Shown: piece by piece, positions 19,120 through 27,643 of the stretch
Position numbering within the stretch: position 1 is the stretch's first letter
Layout: every line of letters starts with the position of its first letter
Assembly: GCA_036746235.1 (NCBI GenBank)
Contig: DAIOEN010000005.1
Coordinates: 1-64,000 of the forward strand
Direction of reading: 5' to 3'
DNA length: 64,000 nt
DNA from: CALARM01 sp036746235
Lineage (GTDB): Bacteria; Vulcanimicrobiota; SpSt-956; JAKJGF01
Made by a program: the position numbers and the translations under genes
Notes under the pieces: model-generated
Databases searched by the model: none
What the model was told of the DNA's origin: nothing
Seen by the model: the letters and a program-made list of their open reading frames with translations, nothing else

Positions 19120-19291
19120 TTTTAGGACTTTTCATACAGGCTCTTAGTAACTCTGACTATTACCTACATGTATGAGTCCTTGATAGAGAAAGGATTTTAT
19201 AATAAGAAAGTGTAAAACTTAAAACATATATATAAAAACCCTGTTGTCAGGCCACTCTAAAAAGATGTGAGTAATAGTCAGGTATTACTAA
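19120..19291. mobile_element. Inverted-repeat element (MITE-like)
   Basis: Near-complementary ends of about 25 bases (AGTAA...TGACTATTAC and GTAATAGTCAGG...TTACT) enclose about 100 bp. A fragment ACTTTTCATACAGGCTCTTAG at the left matches the end of the MITE at 7177-7392. A short heptamer tract (GTGAGTA/GTGAATA) lies at 19067-19089. The gap 18966-19301 holds no gene. Confidence 0.5.
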
Positions 19292-19301
19292 TCTAATAGG
19301 A

Positions 19302-20102
19302 TCAGACAGTCCATCCCTTCCCATCCAGAGAATCCAGATATGGATCTTCTCCGAAAACCAAAATATTCCCACCCGGCGCATGAACTACATGGGGTACAAT
19401 TTCTTTTGCAAGTTTTTCCGCTCCTCCATTGTTGAGAAGTTTCCGGAAATATCCTTCTTCTTCTGTATTCTGCTCTTCCAGAGGTTTATTTATATCATCT
19501 GCATCTCTTTTTTCTTCAGTAATATCAAATTCCAGTTTTCCTTTCATCCTGGCAGAAAAACCTTCTTTTCTTTCTACATCAATAATACGGCCAGTTTCTT
19601 TCTCTACTTTTACTTTTGTATATGTGTCAGGACCAAGAAGACCGCCGTGGCCATCTCTATACTGTGTATATACGCCTACTGTTTTTGTATTAAAGAAGCC
19701 TTCTTCTCTTTCTTCGTATTTTGACTCTCTCAGAGAATTTTTGACGTCAATTACACCTGTTTGAGTGAATTCTCCTCCTCCTGTAGCATGAGAATATCCG
19801 TTAATATATGAGTTTTCCATGTATCCATCCGGCGCTTCTTCTGTGCTTGTAATTCTGGCATATTTGGTATTTCCTGTCTCTGTATCATAAGATACTTCTC
19901 CGGCGTGAATGAGTCTGGTGCTCTCCGAATCGTAAGAAGTAATACGATTATTTGAACGGGAAGCTATTACCACTTCACCTTTATTGAAATTAATGTCTAC
20001 CTTATCATTATCAAATTTCTTTACTATTTCTATATCTTCTTTTACAGATTTTATGGTATTCTCTCCATATTTACGATTTTCATATGTCATATTAATTTTC
20101 AT
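19302..20102 (-). CDS. ETG-repeat leader-family protein
   Basis: 266 residues starting MKINMTYENRK, with AAGGAGG nine bases upstream. A shorter spacer to the upstream ATG is less likely. The N-terminal DNDKVDINFNKGEV block is shared with the protein at 24402-26105. It is followed by beta-rich strands with VSYDTETGNTKYA and VEKETGRIIDVE hairpins. No membrane span. The C terminus is acidic then ends in FGEDPYLDSLDG. It is the second gene of an operon: the glycine-zipper gene stops about 20 bases upstream. Function unknown. Similar paired arrangements occur at 32226-34314. Confidence 0.75.
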   Translation of the reverse strand: MKINMTYENRKYGENTIKSVKEDIEIVKKFDNDKVDINFNKGEVVIASRSNNRITSYDSESTRLIHAGEVSYDTETGNTKYARITSTEEAPDGYMENSYINGYSHATGGGEFTQTGVIDVKNSLRESKYEEREEGFFNTKTVGVYTQYRDGHGGLLGPDTYTKVKVEKETGRIIDVERKEGFSARMKGKLEFDITEEKRDADDINKPLEEQNTEEEGYFRKLLNNGGAEKLAKEIVPHVVHAPGGNILVFGEDPYLDSLDGKGWTV

Positions 20103-20123
20103 TACAATCATCCTCCTTTAAAT

Positions 20124-20651
20124 TTATGACAGTGCTTCATTTAGGAGTCCGCCGCCGACTGATCCAAAAGCTCCTACCACTCCAATGCCTCCTATAACAC
20201 TGAAACCTACAGCCAGTGGATCTTTCGTTATTACTGCTGCTATTCCGGCTCCTCCACCTGCTATTGCACCTGCCAGTGCACTGGCAATTATCTGTTTCTT
20301 ATTTCCTTTCTGTCTATCAGAGATCATTGCTCCCATCATTCCTCCAGTAAGAGCTCCTCCTGCTACTGTCATTACAGTGGCCACAGGCCCTCCAATCGAA
20401 TAGAGTGCCCCTGCGGCAATCATACTGCCAATACCACCCAGAATTCCGAGAGGACTGAACAGAGGCATGGGAATTTCAGAAGGATCTTTGTCTGCAGAAG
20501 CTTTCTGTTTTTTTATACCATCCATAGAAAGAAATTCAGGTTTTTCTTCGGTCTTGCCAAGGATAACTTTATCTGTTTCTTCTTTTTTATCATTTTTTCT
20601 TAATAAGCCTGTATTTAATACCTGACTTGACGTTATATTTTTTATTTGCAT
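20124..20651 (-). CDS. Glycine-zipper leader-family protein
   Basis: 175 residues starting MQIKNITSSQVLNTG, close to the leader at 15602 (SFVNTG). A charged segment with EEKPEFLSMDG is followed by four glycine-rich hydrophobic stretches (GILGGIGSMIAAGALYSIGG, then AGGALTGGMMGAMI, then ALAGAIAGGGAGIAAVI, then VIGGIGVVGAFGSVGGG). This is the pattern of glycine-zipper membrane-inserting proteins. AAGGAGAG precedes the ATG. First gene of a two-gene operon with 19302-20102, driven by the composite promoter just upstream. Confidence 0.75.
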   Translation of the reverse strand: MQIKNITSSQVLNTGLLRKNDKKEETDKVILGKTEEKPEFLSMDGIKKQKASADKDPSEIPMPLFSPLGILGGIGSMIAAGALYSIGGPVATVMTVAGGALTGGMMGAMISDRQKGNKKQIIASALAGAIAGGGAGIAAVITKDPLAVGFSVIGGIGVVGAFGSVGGGLLNEALS

Positions 20652-20681
20652 TTTTTCTCTCCTTTTTCTTTAATTTATTAT

Positions 20682-20782
20682 ACTATAGCATAATGTATTT
20701 TTTGTGAAACATAAAAGATGTTAACAAAATGTTAACGGGAAATGTATCTGTGAATAATGTAATAAAGACAGAAAATAACGTT
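20682..20782 (-). promoter_or_regulatory. Composite box A / box B promoter of 20651-19302
   Basis: Box A AACGTTATTTTCTGTC (20767-20782), box B GTTAACATTTTGTTAACA (20719-20736), -10 TATAGT (20682-20687) after TGC. Box A to -10 is 95 bases. Confidence 0.88.
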
Positions 20783-20911
20783 ATTGTAATAAGGTAAATC
20801 CCTTTTACATATACAATCTAAAGGGCCATAAATTTACCTGATGTGGTAATCAATATTCATTTATAGTGTATATCATAACATGTTAAAATTTACTGACCTG
20901 AGTACAGACAA

Positions 20912-20968
20912 TTTTAATGGCGTAAAATAAAGATTTAGATAAAATTTTATCTGGAGACAAATATCTAA
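20912..20968 (+). repeat. 70-bp hairpin repeat R1, copy b, cut by a MITE
   Basis: Matches the consensus as far as ATATCTAA, where the MITE at 20969-21101 begins. The expected continuation TAAGAATATCTTAACG resumes right after the MITE, so the MITE inserted into an R1 copy lying directly upstream of box A. Confidence 0.75.
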
Positions 20969-21101
20969 GAGGGTGTTGGAAAAATCCCAGAACACAATTA
21001 GTCATATTGTGGAGCCGGCTTCCATCCGGCTTGAGCTGGCATCTTGCCAGCTCCACAGGTGTTATTAAAATTTAAAATCATATATTTTTCAGACACGCTC
21101 T
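20969..21101. mobile_element. MITE, IS5-like ends, copy 1
   Basis: Imperfect terminal repeats GAGGGTGTTGGAAAAAT and the complement of GAGCGTGTCTGAAAAAT. A TAA lies on both sides. Inside is a GC-rich hairpin (GAGCTGGCA...TGCCAGCTC). A second copy lies at 22495-22607. Confidence 0.75.
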
Positions 21102-21112
21102 AAGAATATCTT

Positions 21113-21212
21113 AACGTTTTTTTTTGTCTAATTCTTATACTTTAAACTGTTTATACAGTTAACATATTGTTAATAAATTATATGAATTTTTATATGATAT
21201 ATATGCTAAAAT
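21113..21212 (+). promoter_or_regulatory. Composite box A / box B promoter of 21410-22498
   Basis: Box A AACG, nine T, GTC (21113-21128), box B GTTAACATATTGTTAATA (from 21158), -10 TAAAAT (21207-21212) after TGC. Box A to -10 is 94 bases. The predicted leader is unusually long, about 190 bases. Confidence 0.85.
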
Positions 21213-21253
21213 ATAAATAAATAAAGACTGTAAAATATACAGGAAAGGAGATA

Positions 21254-21295
21254 ATGATTATTATAATATTAGGATTTACTATGAAAATAAGATAA
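21254..21295 (+). other. 13-codon leader ORF, probable relic of an original start
   Basis: AAGGAG precedes ATG and a short frame ending MKIR then TAA. Its internal ATGAAAATAAGA resembles the leader start of other family members. A dispersed repeat follows, and a new start lies at 21410. Confidence 0.4.
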
Positions 21296-21309
21296 TCCTG
21301 TCTCTGAAT

Positions 21310-21351
21310 GGCATCTAATTCTCATATTTAGTTGTGACCGCTCAGGTTATG
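21310..21351 (-). repeat. Dispersed element D1, copy 1
   Basis: On the minus strand it reads GAGCGGTCACAACTAAATA followed by TGAGAAT. Other copies are at 31954-32010 and 63724-63783, and a fragment at 39395-39425. Confidence 0.7.
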
Positions 21352-21409
21352 AAATTGAAAAAAATATATGTGCAAATATAATTTTAGTTAATATGGAGGT
21401 AAAGCAATA

Positions 21410-22498
21410 ATGAAAGTAGAATTGTTAAAAACAGGAACTACTCAAACACAAAAAACAATAAATAATGTAAAAAAAGAAAAAGAAATTACTGAAATATATG
21501 ATAATGATACTGTAGAACTTAATTCTAACAAAAGCGGAATAAATATGCCATCTATCACTCAGAGTAAAAATGTTTTCTTTAAATTTTTTCAAAGTGAAAA
21601 AAGTAAAGAAGAAGAAGCTTTCCGTAATGATGTTCTTAATGGAACCTATAAAGATTATTCTTTCTATGAACCTGAAAAAGTTCTTCTTAAAGATGGCACT
21701 GTAAGAGGAGTTAGTCGTAATTCATTTCTGATCGGTTTGGATGAGAAAACTCACAATTACAGGTTGGCAGGTGCTTTTTCAGGTATGACTCTTGGCCTGG
21801 CAGGATCGGCAATTTTTTTCCCGGGATTTCTTCTGGCATTTCCTATCTCTATTATCGCTGGATTAGCTATTGGAGGGGTTGCGGGAGATTTTATTGGAAC
21901 AGAGAAAGTAGTAGAAGACTTTAACAAAGATAACAATGTAACTATTGATGATATACATCCTGAAGACAGGCGGGCTATTTTTAGGATGTTTAGGATTGAA
22001 ACGTCTGGGGCTATAGATAAAGATAGATATGTCATTACTGAAGAAGATTTTATTAAAGGAAAAGATTTTAAAGAAACCACAAAAGAGTTAATAGATATAT
22101 TCAAAAAAGTTGGAACTAATAGAATGTCCTACACTTTTGATATAAATAACAGAATTAAAGATATAGAAAATGATAAGGATAGAAAGAATGTAAAAGATGC
22201 TATTTTTTCTTTTATGGATATACAAAAACCAAAAATTGATGGTTATAGAAGAGGTACACATATTATAGAAATTGCTATATACGTCTTTGATTATATAAAA
22301 GAAAATCCTATAAAAGGAAAGAGTAGTGTAGAATCTATAAATGAATTTTATGGACTCTTACAGAGCATGAAAGAACAGAAAGATGCTCTTCATCTTACAT
22401 TAAAGATTTATAGAAATATTAAAGGTATAGAAAATGATAATGAAAGAGAATCAGCTAAAAATAAGATTTTAGCAGAGAGTAACCTCAAAGCATTTTAG
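21410..22498 (+). CDS. Glycine-zipper leader-family protein with helical C-terminal domain
   Basis: 362 residues starting MKVELLKTGTTQTQKTINNVKK, with ATGGAGG before the ATG. A DNDTVELN block at about 35-45 matches the DNDKVDIN block of the ETG proteins. A glycine-rich double membrane segment (GAFSGMTLGLAGSAIFF, then FPISIIAGLAIGGVAGDFIG) spans about 120-168. The C-terminal 190 residues are helical with a repeated 'I..IENDxxRxxxK' motif (about 240-260 and 338-358). No enzyme motif. The stop codon lies at the edge of the MITE at 22495, so the original C terminus may have been trimmed by the insertion. Confidence 0.75.
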   Translation: MKVELLKTGTTQTQKTINNVKKEKEITEIYDNDTVELNSNKSGINMPSITQSKNVFFKFFQSEKSKEEEAFRNDVLNGTYKDYSFYEPEKVLLKDGTVRGVSRNSFLIGLDEKTHNYRLAGAFSGMTLGLAGSAIFFPGFLLAFPISIIAGLAIGGVAGDFIGTEKVVEDFNKDNNVTIDDIHPEDRRAIFRMFRIETSGAIDKDRYVITEEDFIKGKDFKETTKELIDIFKKVGTNRMSYTFDINNRIKDIENDKDRKNVKDAIFSFMDIQKPKIDGYRRGTHIIEIAIYVFDYIKENPIKGKSSVESINEFYGLLQSMKEQKDALHLTLKIYRNIKGIENDNERESAKNKILAESNLKAF

Positions 22499-22607
22499 AA
22501 AAATCCCAGAATATAATAAATATATGGTAGCTTCCAGCTGTCTTGAGCTGGAAGCTTGCCGTCTTCACAGGTGTTATTAAAATCATATATTTTTCAGATA
22601 ACTCTCA
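22495..22607. mobile_element. MITE, copy 2
   Basis: Shares GAAAAATCCCAGAA, the GAGCTGGAAGCTTGCC-type hairpin, CACAGGTGTTATTAAAA and TCATATATTTTTCAGA with the copy at 20969-21101. The left terminal repeat is eroded. Confidence 0.7.
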
Positions 22608-22699
22608 GATTAGAAAGAGATGTCTTTCTCATAATTTGATGCTCTTATGATGGTAATTTTTCTGAAAATCAAAAATTCTTTGAAATTTCAGATAAAAGT

Positions 22700-24208
22700 T
22701 TATCTTTCTTCAGGCTGATTTACAGACATTTTTTCCATAGTTTCTCCTATTGCTTTACCTGCTTTACCGCCCAGTCTGCTTCCTGCAGTTACTCCTGCTA
22801 TGGCACCTGCAATGAGTCCAAGCCATCCTCCTACAGGACCTGCAAGAGCAAATCCTCCCATAACTCCGAGATATGGCCCTATAAATCCTCCTGCTGTGGC
22901 ACCTGTTGCACCACCTGCTGCTATAGCAGCTGCCCTGTGCAGGCTTCCTGTTTCTCTAATGTCTTTGCTTTTATTTTCAAATGATACAGTTTCTGTATTT
23001 TCATTATTATTTTTACGCAATTTTCTCCATGGAAGTTTTGATAATATCATATTAATAACTTTACCTGAAGGACCTGCAATAATTCCAATAGTATTTTCTA
23101 TTACTGCTCCTGCCTGTTCTGCAGTAATTTCCTGTCTGTCTATTGCTCTGTTCAGCTCCTGTTTTGCACCATCTATGGCCATACCTGCCACACAGAATAT
23201 TTTACTTGCAAAACAGAGTCCTGCCGCAAAATCCAGAGTGCCATTCATCCTGGATTTTACATCTTTTTCTCCTTTTGCCATTTCTCCAAGACCTCTGTAA
23301 ACCTGTAGAAAACCTGTAATATAACTTATCATTGCCAGGCCGTTTTGAATATAAGGAATTTTTTCAAGATTTTTTCCTATGAATTTTCCAGTTTCCCTGA
23401 AGGCTTCATTATCTATAAGCTTTTCAAAGAAATTACTCTTTTCCAGTTCCTGAAGTCTTGCATATTTTTCAGGGCACTGTGCTTTAAGTTTTTCAGGTTC
23501 TCTGTAGTAGTTGGAAAAACTCTCGGCAAAATCTTCCCATCTGTTTGTAGAAGCATATTTACTGATATAAGGAGGCTTTCCCCAGGCATACCCCTTACTT
23601 TCGAAGCCTATAGCACCAAAAAGTGATGTTTCGAAATCTCTTGTATGTCCTACTTCATGAATTATTACATGTTCTGCCCAGGCTTTTGAATAGTTTAAAT
23701 ATTTTCTGGAAAGATCTATGTGAGGTGATGATGGTATGGCATGGGCAAGACCTGATGCACCATCTATAAAAGGCTTCATTGTTATGGTCTTCACTGAATT
23801 AATATCTTTAAGAGGAAGTTTATCCAGCGTGGAAATAAGCAGTTCTTTTTCTTCAGATGTCATATTGAGCAGGCCTGGATAGATAAAAGATGGAAAAGCT
23901 TTTAATGTTTTAAAGAATTTTAATGATGTATTAACAGATTTTTTTACCATGTCATGTTCATCTATATATTCCGATGTTTGAATAGCAGTGTTTATAAAAG
24001 TATCTTTCCCGCGTTCGAAGCTTCCTTTTTCTGCTGATATTGTATTTCTTTTTTCAAAGTTTTCTTTCATTTCTTTTAATAGATCGCCTTCTGTTACAGA
24101 TAAGGAAGATTCAAGCGTTACAACATCTTTAAACTCTTTTTTTATATTATCTCCTGAAATTATGTCATTTATTTTTCCAGTACTGAATGATATATTATTT
24201 ATTTTCAT
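22700..24208 (-). CDS. Anthrax-lethal-factor-like zinc metalloprotease with glycine-zipper tail
   Basis: 502 residues starting MKINNISFSTGKINDI. The central domain (about 95-250) carries a zinc motif HEVGH (His184, Glu185, His188), then KYASTNRWEDFAESFSNYY with candidate third zinc ligands Glu225/Glu229. This HExxH...(D/E)xFAExF layout is that of the ATLF-like gluzincin toxins. The C-terminal region (about 425-490) has glycine zippers (AAAIAAGGATGATAGGFIGP, then LGLIAGAIAGVTAGSRLGG). No Sec signal. It lies behind a gene remnant and the ETG gene at 24402, with no composite promoter of its own, so it is probably the last gene of an operon starting at 26897. Likely a secreted or membrane-active protease; target unknown. 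Confidence 0.8.
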   Translation of the reverse strand: MKINNISFSTGKINDIISGDNIKKEFKDVVTLESSLSVTEGDLLKEMKENFEKRNTISAEKGSFERGKDTFINTAIQTSEYIDEHDMVKKSVNTSLKFFKTLKAFPSFIYPGLLNMTSEEKELLISTLDKLPLKDINSVKTITMKPFIDGASGLAHAIPSSPHIDLSRKYLNYSKAWAEHVIIHEVGHTRDFETSLFGAIGFESKGYAWGKPPYISKYASTNRWEDFAESFSNYYREPEKLKAQCPEKYARLQELEKSNFFEKLIDNEAFRETGKFIGKNLEKIPYIQNGLAMISYITGFLQVYRGLGEMAKGEKDVKSRMNGTLDFAAGLCFASKIFCVAGMAIDGAKQELNRAIDRQEITAEQAGAVIENTIGIIAGPSGKVINMILSKLPWRKLRKNNNENTETVSFENKSKDIRETGSLHRAAAIAAGGATGATAGGFIGPYLGVMGGFALAGPVGGWLGLIAGAIAGVTAGSRLGGKAGKAIGETMEKMSVNQPEER

Positions 24209-24240
24209 ATATTTTCTCTCTCCTTTTTTCTAATGTCTTT

Positions 24241-24338
24241 TTCCAACTTCTACTCTGTGTGAAAAAAGCAATTTTACTTAAATTATTTATATCATCAATA
24301 TTTTCAGTTTTTTCTTTCTTATTTAATATTATCTTATC
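24241..24338 (-). pseudogene. Remnant of a deiminase-type leader-family gene
   Basis: Translates as DKIILNKKEKTENIDDINNL followed by SKIAFFTQ, nearly the same as residues about 31-57 of the protein at 30044-31642. The DNA is also close to 31484-31563. It is a fragment left by recombination between family members. Confidence 0.75.
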
Positions 24339-24401
24339 TTCTCATAGAAACACCGGAACAGGCCAGAACTCTGTCACAGTAAGGAACAGAAATCCTCTGT
24401 A

Positions 24402-26105
24402 TTATCCTTTACGCTCCGGTACATAATATTCTGGAGATATTCTTTCGCTGTGCCACTGTTTTGTATCAATCAATGCACCTGTCTCTCTGTTAAATACAGC
24501 TTTACCGGAATATATCTTTTCTTCTCTATATATTTCATTATTACTATAATATGGATTTCCATTTTCATAACCATATTCATAGATGGATTCCTGATAACTA
24601 TTTTTTGTTTTAATATACATGGATTCAAGATCTCCTGTTTCACTGTTAAAAGATACCTTTGCTTCATTTACTGACTCTCCATATCCACCTTCAACCATAT
24701 TAATATATGGAGAATATTCTCCTCCCCACTGATTTATAAGTCTGGAAGAAGAATTCATTTCGATCCTGCCTGACTCGGGATTCAGATCTGCTTTACTGTT
24801 ATCATACTTTAGTATTTCCTTCGATGCAATTTCAATTCTTCTTTTCATTTCGGAAGCAAATTCGTTCCTCTTTTCATTATATTTAATCTCTTCTGCTTTT
24901 TTATCTTCTTTTAATTGATTTTCTCTTTTTTCTTTTTCTTCTTTTTTGAGATAGTCAAGATAAGCTGAAGGAGTAACATCCTTTTCTTCGGAAAGAAAGG
25001 GCTTTCCCTTTTCTGAACTGTTATAATGTTTAATTTTGAGTATTTCTCCTGTCTCTTTATCTACTTCTACTGCAGTAGCCCAGACACATTCATATGATTC
25101 CCTGTTGAAATAAACAGATATTTCACGACCGGTGAAGAAATTTTTCTTTTCCTGATACCAGGAAACACCACTCGAAAAAGGACCCGGTAATCTTCTATAT
25201 GTTGAAACCTTTCCTTCTTTAATATCTCCTGTAAGAGGATCATAAGAAAGTCTGGCATTTTTTACAATCCTGCGTGGACCATATCCATATCTTCCAGTTA
25301 TGTCATTTTCTCCTTCGAAATCTGTATTATCAAGTTTTATTTCCCCTGTCTTTTCATCTCTATCTTTACCTGCAGCAGAATTGATAGCTTCATTGCCTTT
25401 AGCATTATCATAAAGTTTTGCCAGTTCAAAATCATCTTTTACTCTTTCTATTGCATCAAAGGCTATGTTTAATTCTTTATTAGTAAATTTACCTGTCTTG
25501 AATTCAGGGTCTGTCGAGTTTAATATTAATCTTTTTTCATCAATATTACTGAACTCTTTTCTTGCTTTTTTCAGAGCAGAATCTCCTTTTTTTATTTCTA
25601 CATCAATTATATCTCCGGTTTTCTTATTTATCTCTACTCTGGAAAATATTTCTTTCTTATCTCTGTCATCCTGAAATTGTGTATATATACATTTATTTTT
25701 TTCTGCTATCTCTTCATATTTTGATTCTTTCAGGCTATAGGACAGATCACTTTCACCCTTTTCAAACCTTTCTCCTCCGCCTATAGCATAAAATACTCCG
25801 TCAATATATGAATTTTCCTGTCCCCATTCCCTTAACTGCTGTGAAGTGGATACTCTACCTTCTTTTATATCACCTGTTTCCGGATTGTACGACACTTTTG
25901 CACTGTAAAGTTTCTCTTTATAGTCTGTATCAATGATCTGTGTGGAAGCACCATAAGGATTATGAGTTATATCAACTTCCCCTTTACTGCAATTAATATC
26001 TACTTTATCATTATCAAAATTTTTTGCTATATCTAATTCTTTTTTTACGGAATCTATGGTCTGTTTTGCCTGAACAAGTTTTCCCTGTGATAAACCAATC
26101 TTCAT
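24402..26105 (-). CDS. Multi-unit ETG-repeat leader-family protein
   Basis: 567 residues starting MKIGLSQGKLVQAKQTIDSVKKE, with AGGAG before the ATG. It contains three related units (about 15-190, 205-385, 420-560). Each has a helix, an acidic/Asn block (DNDKVDINCSKGEVDI in the first) and beta hairpins of the form VSYNPETGDIKEGRV, VEINKKTGDIIDVE, VEVDKETGEILKIK and AVFNRETGALIDTK. There is no membrane span and no cysteine-rich or catalytic motif. The architecture suggests a binding or scaffold protein built by internal duplication. It is preceded by a MITE and by the NlpC-like gene on the same strand. Confidence 0.78.
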   Translation of the reverse strand: MKIGLSQGKLVQAKQTIDSVKKELDIAKNFDNDKVDINCSKGEVDITHNPYGASTQIIDTDYKEKLYSAKVSYNPETGDIKEGRVSTSQQLREWGQENSYIDGVFYAIGGGERFEKGESDLSYSLKESKYEEIAEKNKCIYTQFQDDRDKKEIFSRVEINKKTGDIIDVEIKKGDSALKKARKEFSNIDEKRLILNSTDPEFKTGKFTNKELNIAFDAIERVKDDFELAKLYDNAKGNEAINSAAGKDRDEKTGEIKLDNTDFEGENDITGRYGYGPRRIVKNARLSYDPLTGDIKEGKVSTYRRLPGPFSSGVSWYQEKKNFFTGREISVYFNRESYECVWATAVEVDKETGEILKIKHYNSSEKGKPFLSEEKDVTPSAYLDYLKKEEKEKRENQLKEDKKAEEIKYNEKRNEFASEMKRRIEIASKEILKYDNSKADLNPESGRIEMNSSSRLINQWGGEYSPYINMVEGGYGESVNEAKVSFNSETGDLESMYIKTKNSYQESIYEYGYENGNPYYSNNEIYREEKIYSGKAVFNRETGALIDTKQWHSERISPEYYVPERKG

Positions 26106-26147
26106 AATATATTTCTCCTCTCATATGTAATTTTTCAGATAAAATAA

Positions 26148-26254
26148 TCTATACTTTTGCACTTTCTTAAGAAAGCCTTATTCCATCTTGCAGGGTGAAG
26201 CAATGCTTCGCCCCTACAGTGCAACATTTTTTTAAGATTCTGCGAAAGTATAGA
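26148..26254. mobile_element. MITE-like inverted-repeat element
   Basis: Ends TCTATACTTTTGCA and TGCGAAAGTATAGA are near complements, with matching CTTAAGAAA / TTTTTTAAG inside. The core has a GAAGCAATGCTTCGC hairpin. It separates the NlpC-like and ETG genes. Confidence 0.65.
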
Positions 26255-26270
26255 ATAATATAAAAAATTA

Positions 26271-26897
26271 TTATCCTCTCGGTGTATAATAAAGGGGAGG
26301 ATTTCTGAAACATTTATTTTCCGTCATAACGGCATTTTTCTTGCCTATATTATTTAAAAGAACATCCCCTTCAGCCTTTATATTATCATAGCCACATGGT
26401 CTGACAGTAACTATATGTCCGTGGCCTTTACTTCTCTGTGCTCCGATTACAGGTAATCCCATGTTTGCAAGTTTCTGTGCTTTTTTACTGTCAACTTCCA
26501 TCCAGTAGCCATCTTTTTCTTTAGCAGAGGTAGCCAGCTTTCTTGCCATAAGGTTTGCCGTATATGGTGTCCCTGTTTCAGGATGTGCCAGACCTACCTT
26601 TGAGTCTGTTATATCTATTCCCAGATCTTTAAGAGTATGAGCCACTCCTATATTACAGAAGGTTTTACCACTGTGAGGTGCAAGACTTCTGTCTTTTCTG
26701 GATTCATCCTGGGCCTTTACAAGAGACTCCATTCTTGCCTTTTTCAATTCCTCCTGAGATGGGAGAATATCTCTGACTGCATGATTGCTGGATGAGACTT
26801 TATTTTGCAAAGGTTTTTTAGTAATGGTATTACTATGCTTTGGAATAATGTTATTACTTTTCGGCCATGAAAATCCTATAAATCCCGGTATTGACAT
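26271..26897 (-). CDS. NlpC/P60-like cysteine hydrolase
   Basis: 208 residues with CAGGAGG before the ATG. A polar N-terminal 70 residues precede a compact domain with Cys81 (GKTFCNIGVAHTLKD) and His161 (KGHGHIVTVRP), the cysteine-then-histidine order of NlpC/P60 and related peptidoglycan amidases. ANLMARKL and YWMEVDSKKAQKLANMGLP lie between them, as in bacteriolytic effector amidases. There is no Sec signal and no glycine zipper, and the leader is atypical (MSIPGFIGFSWPKSNN). First gene after the composite promoter at 26964. Likely a cell-wall hydrolase; the substrate bond is not known. Confidence 0.72.
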   Translation of the reverse strand: MSIPGFIGFSWPKSNNIIPKHSNTITKKPLQNKVSSSNHAVRDILPSQEELKKARMESLVKAQDESRKDRSLAPHSGKTFCNIGVAHTLKDLGIDITDSKVGLAHPETGTPYTANLMARKLATSAKEKDGYWMEVDSKKAQKLANMGLPVIGAQRSKGHGHIVTVRPCGYDNIKAEGDVLLNNIGKKNAVMTENKCFRNPPLYYTPRG

Positions 26898-26963
26898 ATT
26901 TTTACCTCCTGTTTTTTATAAATTTAGAGTATCAGAAATTTTCATTTAGAAGTGATTATATAT

Positions 26964-27064
26964 ATTATAATAAAAAAAATATCTGATGGCTTATGAAAAA
27001 TGTTAATAAAATGTTAACAGGAAATAAAATTTATATATAGTAAATTTAGACAAAAATAAACGAT
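26964..27064 (-). promoter_or_regulatory. Composite box A / box B promoter of 26897-22700
   Basis: Box A ATCGTTTATTTTTGTC (27049-27064), box B with TTAACATTTTATTAACA (27001-27018), -10 TATAAT (26964-26969). Box A to -10 is 95 bases. It may drive the NlpC-like, ETG and metalloprotease genes together. Confidence 0.86.
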
Positions 27065-27241
27065 ATGGATGGTATTTTTATCTGCCGCTACTTCAACAGT
27101 CCATTCTTCTCCGGATATATAGGTTTCACTGTAATCTTTTTTTAATGTCTGAATAGAATTAAGTATTTCATCATCCATACTTATAAAATCAGATTTATCG
27201 ATTTTATTTTCAGCCCGGCAATTCTTCATCCCGTAAATCAT
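27065..27241 (-). pseudogene. Short orphan coding fragment
   Basis: An open frame gives IDKSDFISMDDEILNSIQTL and YISGEEWTVEVAADKN, which look protein-like. Its 5' end lies in a hairpin repeat without a ribosome site, and its 3' end runs into a promoter box. It is probably a gene fragment captured by rearrangement. Confidence 0.35.
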
Positions 27242-27306
27242 TTTTTATGGTGTAAATTAAGCTTTAGATAATATTTTATCTGGAGACACTTTTATATAAA
27301 TAATTT
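27238..27306 (+). repeat. 70-bp hairpin repeat R1, copy c
   Basis: The copy ends TAATTTAACG and runs directly into box A of the next promoter. It contains TAGATAATATTTTATCT, a near palindrome. Confidence 0.75.
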
Positions 27307-27406
27307 AACGTTTTTTTTTGTCTTATTTTACTATATTTACCTGTATATCTTTGTTAACATTTTGTTAATATTTTTCTTGAGCAGAAAAAAATATGTTTAT
27401 GTATAA
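27306..27406 (+). promoter_or_regulatory. Composite box A / box B promoter of 27644-28489
   Basis: Box A AACG, nine T, GTC (27306-27321), box B GTTAACATTTTGTTAATA (27352-27369), -10 TATAAT (27401-27406). Box A to -10 is 95 bases. The predicted 5' leader is about 230 bases, and I see no recognised riboswitch in it. Confidence 0.87.
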
Positions 27407-27643
27407 TATAGATGAAATGTAAGAAACACAGGTTCTGCTTCTTATGTTTTTCCTGGAGAAAGTTATATGTTTCACCGGGAGGCTGTATATGAGTCAGAAG
27501 AATGTGATAAAAACCTGTGATCACCTCTATAAGAATTTTTACTGGCAAATAAAAATGTGTCAGAAATTCTGGATATATTCCGTCAGGTTTGTCTTTTAAA
27601 GATTGAAAAAAATAAAATTATTAAAATGAAGGGAGATATTATT

